This document shows positions 48,906 to 64,000 of a stretch of 64,000 nt of DNA, piece by piece. The stretch spans positions 5,766,001-5,830,000 of the forward strand of contig OZ231128.1 in NCBI GenBank assembly GCA_965153355.1. Direction: 5' to 3'. The first letter of the stretch is position 1. The number at the start of each line of letters is the position of its first letter. A model generated the notes under the pieces. The model had not been told where the DNA came from and did not search any database. It saw only the letters and a list, made by a program, of their open reading frames with translations. This stretch comes from Flaccisagitta enflata (taxonomy: Eukaryota > Chaetognatha > Sagittoidea > Aphragmophora). Made by a program: the position numbers and the translations under genes.

Positions 48906-49581
48906 GATGTCGAAGCTTTGATGGGGAATCAAATGTCAGCGCCGGAACCGGGAAAAAAACGTCGACGCGGATGTGCCGACGCAGATGTGTCGACGGAGAT
49001 GTGCCGACGGATATGTCGGTGACACGACCGAGAGAAATGTCTCACTTATTGTTACCCTTTCCCGTGTGAGGTGGAGAAGATGAAGATTGTTGCGTCTATA
49101 GTAAGTCGACTGGTTGCGCCGATTGAAGGCATCCAAGCGCGATTGTCGCGACTTTCGATAAACTCGACCTGTAGGCGCGCAAAAATAAGGGTCACCACTC
49201 ATCGGCTGGTTGTCAAGTTTATTCATCATCTCATTAAGAATCTCGCGGCAGCCCTCATTTTACATGAGTAAATAGAAATTTATTACGGCTCTCACTTACC
49301 ATTGAGTCTAGTTGTAACGAAAAGTGAATTTAGTAGCGGGTCATCAGAAAAATTTGGTTTCATTTAACGATTTGCATGCATTTTTTGGAAGTATTTGTTC
49401 GGGTATTGCGCGTGTTATCATTGTTGTCTTTAGATAAGTGTGTCCCTTTATCATTGATAGATTTAATAACTGATGATTAGTACAGACGGTCGCTCTGTTT
49501 AAGGTCAAAAAGGGGCGAACTAAGCTAGTTCCGCTTAGGCGTGGACGCGCGGCTGTGGCGTAGCCTTGCCAGATTTTTAGC

Positions 49582-49634
<53 letters not shown>

Positions 49635-50031
49635 GCGTGCTAAAGCAGCGTCGAGGAGCAGCAATCATGTAGTCATGTTCGTTGCGTCGCGTTGAAAGAA
49701 TACAAAATAAAGCGTCTCTCATTGGTCCAATGTTGGAATTTCGACCGACGCAATTGGCCCGAATAAAGCCTGGGAAGAGGAAACGAAATATGCGTGATTC
49801 TATGAGACGCTGGAATTGTGACGGAGACGATGCTACGTATTGCGCGACCTTGTACTGCAGTTGTATTGCCTGTTGTCTTTTGTGAAGTAAGTGCAAGAAA
49901 TATGGTAACCTTTGCGACGTCGCTGATCAATACAGAAATAATTGGACTGAGGGACGACCTCTCCCTTCTAGCCAATGCAGGGTTCGTCTTACTGTCTTTA
50001 TTTGTCTGTCTGGGTGTGACTGTATGGACCC

Positions 50032-50114
<83 letters not shown>

Positions 50115-50184
50115 ATGATAGACAGAAATATAGATAGACCGGGTGTCAAGGAACAAGTAATGCTTGGTTACAACATTGTCGCGG
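48906..50184. other. Region upstream of MADD; (GA)n tracts
   Basis: A short GATGTGCCGACG repeat at 48965-49015, (GA)n at 49585-49631 and 50038-50112. It should hold the MADD promoter, but I see no clear element. No other gene. Confidence 0.6.
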
Positions 50185-50340
50185 ACGGGTGGGCAGGGGC
50201 GTCCAACTCCCATCCACACCCCACGTCTCCCCCCACACGTTCAATAAAAGCATATAAATCGCTCTTGTTCCCACCTTTCCACTCTTGCTCTCCGACGGAC
50301 GGGCAGAGCCTCTTATGAATATTCGCTAGTCCGCGACTAA
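50185..50340 (-). mobile_element. Hairpin-ended element, R3 type
   Basis: On the minus strand: AGTCGCGGACTAGCGA (hairpin) at the start and GCCCACCCGTCCGCGACA at the end, so the arm is inverted at the far side as in R1 and R2. Confidence 0.6.
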
Positions 50341-50507
50341 TATTTTAAGTAACAAGGCCAAGTAGGCCAATGATGCGTCCTCTTTGAATGAATATTTTTT
50401 ATCATCTTATGAATGAATGATTTTTTTTAAATGAATGTTTTCTATGAATGAGCGGTCTCTATGCTACTTGCTACTTTTACTGGGTTGGAACCACTTTTCT
50501 GTTGAAA

Positions 50508-50853
50508 CAAGGCTGGATACACGGCTACCTTAGTCGCGTGCGGGTGGGCAGGGGCAGTATTTGAGTTACTAAAGCATTTGGCAAGGAGCAGTGAGGCCAA
50601 AGACCGTAAAAACTAGGGATGTGGAAGCGATTGACCGCTTCCGTTTTGGTGGGTGGGATAGCTACTAATATTTGAACTACAAAATGGAAGCGGAAGCGGA
50701 AGCGGAAGCGGAAGCGGTGGAAGCGGTAAAAAAATCAACCGCTTCCACATCCCTAGTAAAAACATAAAAAAAGTAAAATGGGGACCGACCAACCGACCAA
50801 CCGATGGACGGACAAAGTGGGGTGTAGAGTTGTGTAGCACGCGACTAAAAATG
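50508..50853 (-). mobile_element. R1-type element interrupted by a hAT MITE
   Basis: Same parts as 1106-1315 in reverse, ending GTAGCACGCGACTAAAAA. The hAT MITE at 50614-50755 splits the run that reads GCAAAAACATAAAAA in the copy at 1106-1315. Confidence 0.75.
50614..50755. mobile_element. hAT-type MITE (142 bp)
   Basis: TIRs TAGGGATGTGGAAGCG and its exact inverse; 8-bp duplication GTAAAAAC at 50606-50613 and 50756-50763, single in other R1 copies. The core is a GGAAGC hexamer array. Confidence 0.88.
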
Positions 50854-50981
50854 CATGATTTTGATGTGTTTAATGAATGCATTACCGACCAACCAACCGA
50901 CCAATTAACCGACGGACACAGCCTATCATAGAGATGCGAGGACGCATCTGAAAAGGCAAACATAACAACCATCGATTCCTA

Positions 50982-51139
50982 AGGGTGCGTCTGCATTCAC
51001 CATATTATTTGGATGATTTATCTGGATATCAATATCCGGATATTCTACATAGTGAATTTATAAAATTTACTACATGAAATATCCGGATATTATTATTCAA
51101 ATAAAATATCCGAATAAGCTGATTAATGCAGACACACCT
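50982..51139. mobile_element. Small TIR element with CTA duplication
   Basis: AGGGTGCGTCTGCATT and inverse AATGCAGACACACCT at the ends, CTA on both sides, and internal palindromic ATATCCGGATAT blocks. The superfamily is uncertain (3-bp duplication recalls PIF/Harbinger). Confidence 0.65.
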
Positions 51140-51224
51140 CTAGTATCAGTAATTTACTATCTGGCAAGGAAGACAAGAACGAGTACCATGTCATTTTATT
51201 TTCGTCAGTGAAAGGACGACATAC

Positions 51225-51227
51225 AGT

Positions 51228-51259
<32 letters not shown>

Positions 51260-51260
51260 A
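51225..51260. repeat. Poly-T run
   Basis: About 30 consecutive T; no element could be attached to it. Confidence 0.8.
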
Positions 51261-51671
51261 ATATCACTTGGCAAAATGAGAATGAATTACATTTGGTAGA
51301 CACAAAGAAACATATAAAACGTCAATGAGAAAGACGCGTAATGATCATGTAGTAAACACCATTTGCCGTGGAAAGCTCAAAACAATTCGTCGAGAATAGA
51401 TGTCCCTGTGACTGTCGTGAGGTATGGCAAAAGTAACTCTTGAAATTCGAAAATAAAGCAAAAACGAAGAGAGGATTTTCGACTGCTTAGCTTAAGTGGA
51501 ACTGAATATTGAATACTACTTTTGGTTCGAAATCGACTACGTACATATTGCACACAACCAATCGCAAGCAAGAAATTTCTGCGCGACTATTTTCGAGAAA
51601 TAACATTAACATTTAAGCCGGACAGGAAAAAGAGAGAAAAAACTCCGCGTAGGTCGGAGTTAGAAAACTCG

Positions 51672-51790
<119 letters not shown>

Positions 51791-51822
51791 GCGGATCCAT
51801 AAAACATGATATAAAACCAGTA

Positions 51823-52237
51823 CACTCTTTTTTTTTGAGTAAGGACAAAGTTTATAAGGACATGAGGCTGAAATTCTGCTAAAAATTAAGGACATCTTAT
51901 GAACAGACCCCAGCTTCAGATTCTGAAAAAAAATTTCTATTGATTTACAGTTTAAATTGTTTTTTTACATATTCTTTAAAAAAATAAGCTCATCCAAAGA
52001 AAAAAAAATTTTTATGAAATAATATACTATTTTGCTATTAACAACTGTTACTGTCATATCTAACTTCTTTTAACTTATACTGTACATCATTTGTGTCAAT
52101 GCATGAAACATAATCATATGAAAATTAAAAAAAAAATTATTAAGGACATGCTATGAAAATTTCAGCCTAAAATTTGCAAAAAATTAAGGACATCCCAGCC
52201 TCAGAAAAAATTTACTGGTCCTTAAAAAAAAAGAGTG
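51823..52237. mobile_element. Tc1/mariner-type MITE, CACTC-T9 family, copy 1 (415 bp)
   Basis: Ends CACTCTTTTTTTTTGAGTAAGGAC and inverse (about 22 bp), flanked by TA. A sister copy is at 56646-57014. Contains inverted AAGGACAT motifs; no ORF. Confidence 0.78.
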
Positions 52238-52904
52238 TAGGCAATGTGGTCGTACCGAGTCTCCTTAGATCATTCTTTGTGTTTTTGAAATTTCAACCTT
52301 AAAATATCAAGTTCAGGGCTTAGCAATTCGACTGATACGATTTCCTCTGATGAAGTTGTTTCTCGTCTTAGCGAGCGACTTGGTAACTCTTGGGCAACCG
52401 TGTTAGTTATTTAGAGGACTGTTGAGTGTTGAGGTCACCGATGAGCGGTGACAAAATATGTTTTACGGTGGATGAGTTTACAAAAGGACGGACCAGCTGA
52501 TAGACACGCACGTTTACGTGCTCTCGTATGCTTAGAGCAAAGCTGCATGGAATGTTTTGTTGACTTTTTTTAACTTTCCCTTTCCAGAATTTGTTGCAAG
52601 TTTTCATAAAAATTGAAGCTTAAAATGTGTTTGTTTTTAGGTGAGCCAACGCACCTCTATAACTGATCGTGTTCACGCAAACCTTTGACGATCCACCCGG
52701 CGCACCTATTGGCCTTCTTGGCCTGATTACTTCATGACCAGTTGCTTTTGATTCGGTCATATTCGATTTGAAAGTCAAATTTTCAAATGACTTGCTCAGT
52801 TGTTATCTCAGCTCTGTCTGTTTTATCCAAGAGTCAACAAAAATTTTAGGCCGTGACGATAATTAGATTGTCACTACTATCTTAAATGACCCAAAGAAGA
52901 GAGA

Positions 52905-52952
<48 letters not shown>

Positions 52953-53306
52953 TGTGTATCGAATCCCACAATAATAAATCCCTAAGTAACGCAATTACGC
53001 CTCTTATATAGTAATGGAATTGCATTTCTTGCGTAAAAACACTTATAAGGATGCCCAAAAGAGAATTGTTCTAAAACATAGTTATCTTTAAAATGAGTAC
53101 CTCCTCAATACATTGATTATGTCTTGTCCATAAACAAACGTAGAACGAATTCAGAATGTGTTTTTGAATATCCACCCCAAACACCAGCTATTTTTTCACA
53201 CTTACAATCTGGTGGAAGAGAGAGCTAGTGAGTGGTAATTTTGGCAGCTTCTAAAATGCTGTAGAGAAAACGACTTATAGCAATCGCCAACGCCAGCAGC
53301 TCAGAA
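52238..53306. other. Upstream of the ADAM gene
   Basis: Contains an R2 element (52634-52727) and (GA)n (52897-52949). The ADAM promoter should lie here; no convincing core element seen. Confidence 0.5.
52634..52727 (+). mobile_element. Short R2-type element
   Basis: AGGTGAGCCAACGCACCT hairpin at the start, GGCGCACCTATTGGCC and TTCTTGGCCTGATT at the end. The tandem tract is missing. Confidence 0.6.
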
Positions 53307-63196
<9,890 letters not shown>

Positions 63197-64000
63197 GTGA
63201 GCGAGACAGCAAGTCACTGTATTGTAACAAAGCCGCATGATACACGACCATATATGAGTCAAGGCGAGCAAGACAGCAAGTCGCTGTATTGTAACTAGGC
63301 CAATAAGGTCATGATATACGACCAAATGTCGACGATGAGCGAATACATCAGTGATCAGTCCGTTGATCTATCTGTTCAACAATCAAAGTAAAGCAGCATT
63401 TTAAATATAGGCTGCATTTTTTTATTCCCTTTTAGGGCAGCGGCCCCGGAGGAATAGATGACCTATGATTTCTCACAGGACAATTTTCTCTAGTTTTGGG
63501 TTCCTAGTTTTCAGTTTCTGGTTTCCGTTTTCGAGCTTCAGAAAATCGTCCTGTGTAGAATCATAAATTAACTTCCCCTCCCACAGTCTCATATAAACTT
63601 AGGGGCATTGGGTACCGCTGACCATATAACGCTTTTGCGACATTTTTCGTTTGCGTGTTCGTTATGTGCGCAATATTTTCTCTAATGACTACAAGGCCGA
63701 GTCGGCCCATGTACGGCATGTACGTAAACGACGGCTGTAGACGGACTGCCTGATATGACTTCATATGTAGTCTTTGGTAAACATGACAAGGCCAACACCT
63801 CTAAGTCGAGTGCGGTTGTCAAGACAAAAAGACAAAATGTGAAATGACATGAAATGACGTAAAACGGCAAAAAAAAAAAATAAAAGCTAAGCGTGACGGA
63901 CCGACAAACGTACTGATCAACAGACGGACCGACAGACGGACAGAGTGGGTCATAGAGTCGCGTGCACGCGACTAAAAAACTTCTCTCCCCTTAGCCACCA
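63197..64000. other. ADAM intron 9 with dispersed repeats
   Basis: 63425-63645 is a diverged copy of the GGCAGCGGCCCCGAAGGGGTCG-type family (also 37290-37740 and 39826-39995). No exon seen. Confidence 0.6.
63786..63976 (-). mobile_element. Hairpin-ended element with perfect 18-bp palindrome
   Basis: On the minus strand it starts AGTCGCGTGCACGCGACT (no loop), has a GTCCGTCTGTCGGTCCG tract, and ends near TTGGCCTTGT. Confidence 0.7.

Larger units (their letters stand above)
50351..50960 (-). mobile_element. R2-type element interrupted by an R1 element
   Basis: AACAAGGCCAAGTAGGCCAA at 50351 and a GCGAGGACGCATCT hairpin region near 50935-50951 are the two ends. The middle is an ATGAATG-repeat stretch split by R1 at about 50508-50853. 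Confidence 0.65.

Noticed and set aside
48936-49229. 97-codon minus-strand frame upstream of MADD exon 1
   Set aside because: No motif, partly over a GATGTGCCGACG repeat; it lies upstream of the MADD start and may be 5' UTR or promoter.

Overview
The window is nuclear DNA from an invertebrate animal. It has intron-split genes with GT-AG (and a few candidate GC-AG) introns, a synaptic Rab3 exchange factor (MADD/Rab3-GEF), a membrane-type ADAM protease, degenerate TTAGGG-type arrays, many (GA)n tracts and many nested transposons. I cannot name the species or phylum from sequence alone.

Layout. 1-6400: repeat-rich DNA with no convincing gene; it holds two copies of a triplet-rich dispersed repeat, a MULE-like MITE, short hairpin-ended elements, a 0.5-kb foldback and a small AT-rich tandem array. 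6403-8645: 5' part of a CR1/L2-like LINE (ORF1 with coiled coil and SGNH esterase; ORF2 cut off inside the endonuclease). 8646-13860: a stray copy of an exonuclease ORF. 14053-32169: an 18.1-kb Ty3/Gypsy-type LTR retrotransposon with near-identical LTRs (548/552 bp) and a CCCC target duplication, sitting in a degenerate telomere-like array. Its order is LTR, extra 5' ORF (in-frame amber), gag, -1 shift into pro-RT-RH-IN, S/T/P-rich tail, then a 1,424-residue protein with an intact DEDDy 3'-5' exonuclease domain in the env position behind a splice acceptor, then LTR. 32170-33745: telomere-like satellite.

34313-48905 (minus): twelve phase-compatible exons (1,327 nt, 442 codons) covering the N-terminal DENN region of a MADD/Rab3-GEF orthologue. 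The retrotransposon, LINE and exonuclease copy lie downstream of the last exon seen, so probably in a >34-kb intron. 53307-63196 (plus): nine phase-compatible exons (2,460 nt, 820 codons) of an ADAM metalloprotease-disintegrin running beyond the right edge. The introns are packed with minisatellites, hAT, Tc1/mariner and hairpin-ended elements.

Two results stand out. First, the LTR retrotransposon carries a large two-part exonuclease gene, a probable spliced subgenomic message, a hairpin-stimulated gag/pol -1 frameshift and an extra 5' ORF with late-domain and zinc-knuckle-like motifs. Second, several independent tandem arrays in the two host genes start exactly at, or span, splice sites (MADD exon 2; ADAM exons 5, 6, 7 and 9), as if splice-site sequence were the seed of minisatellite growth.
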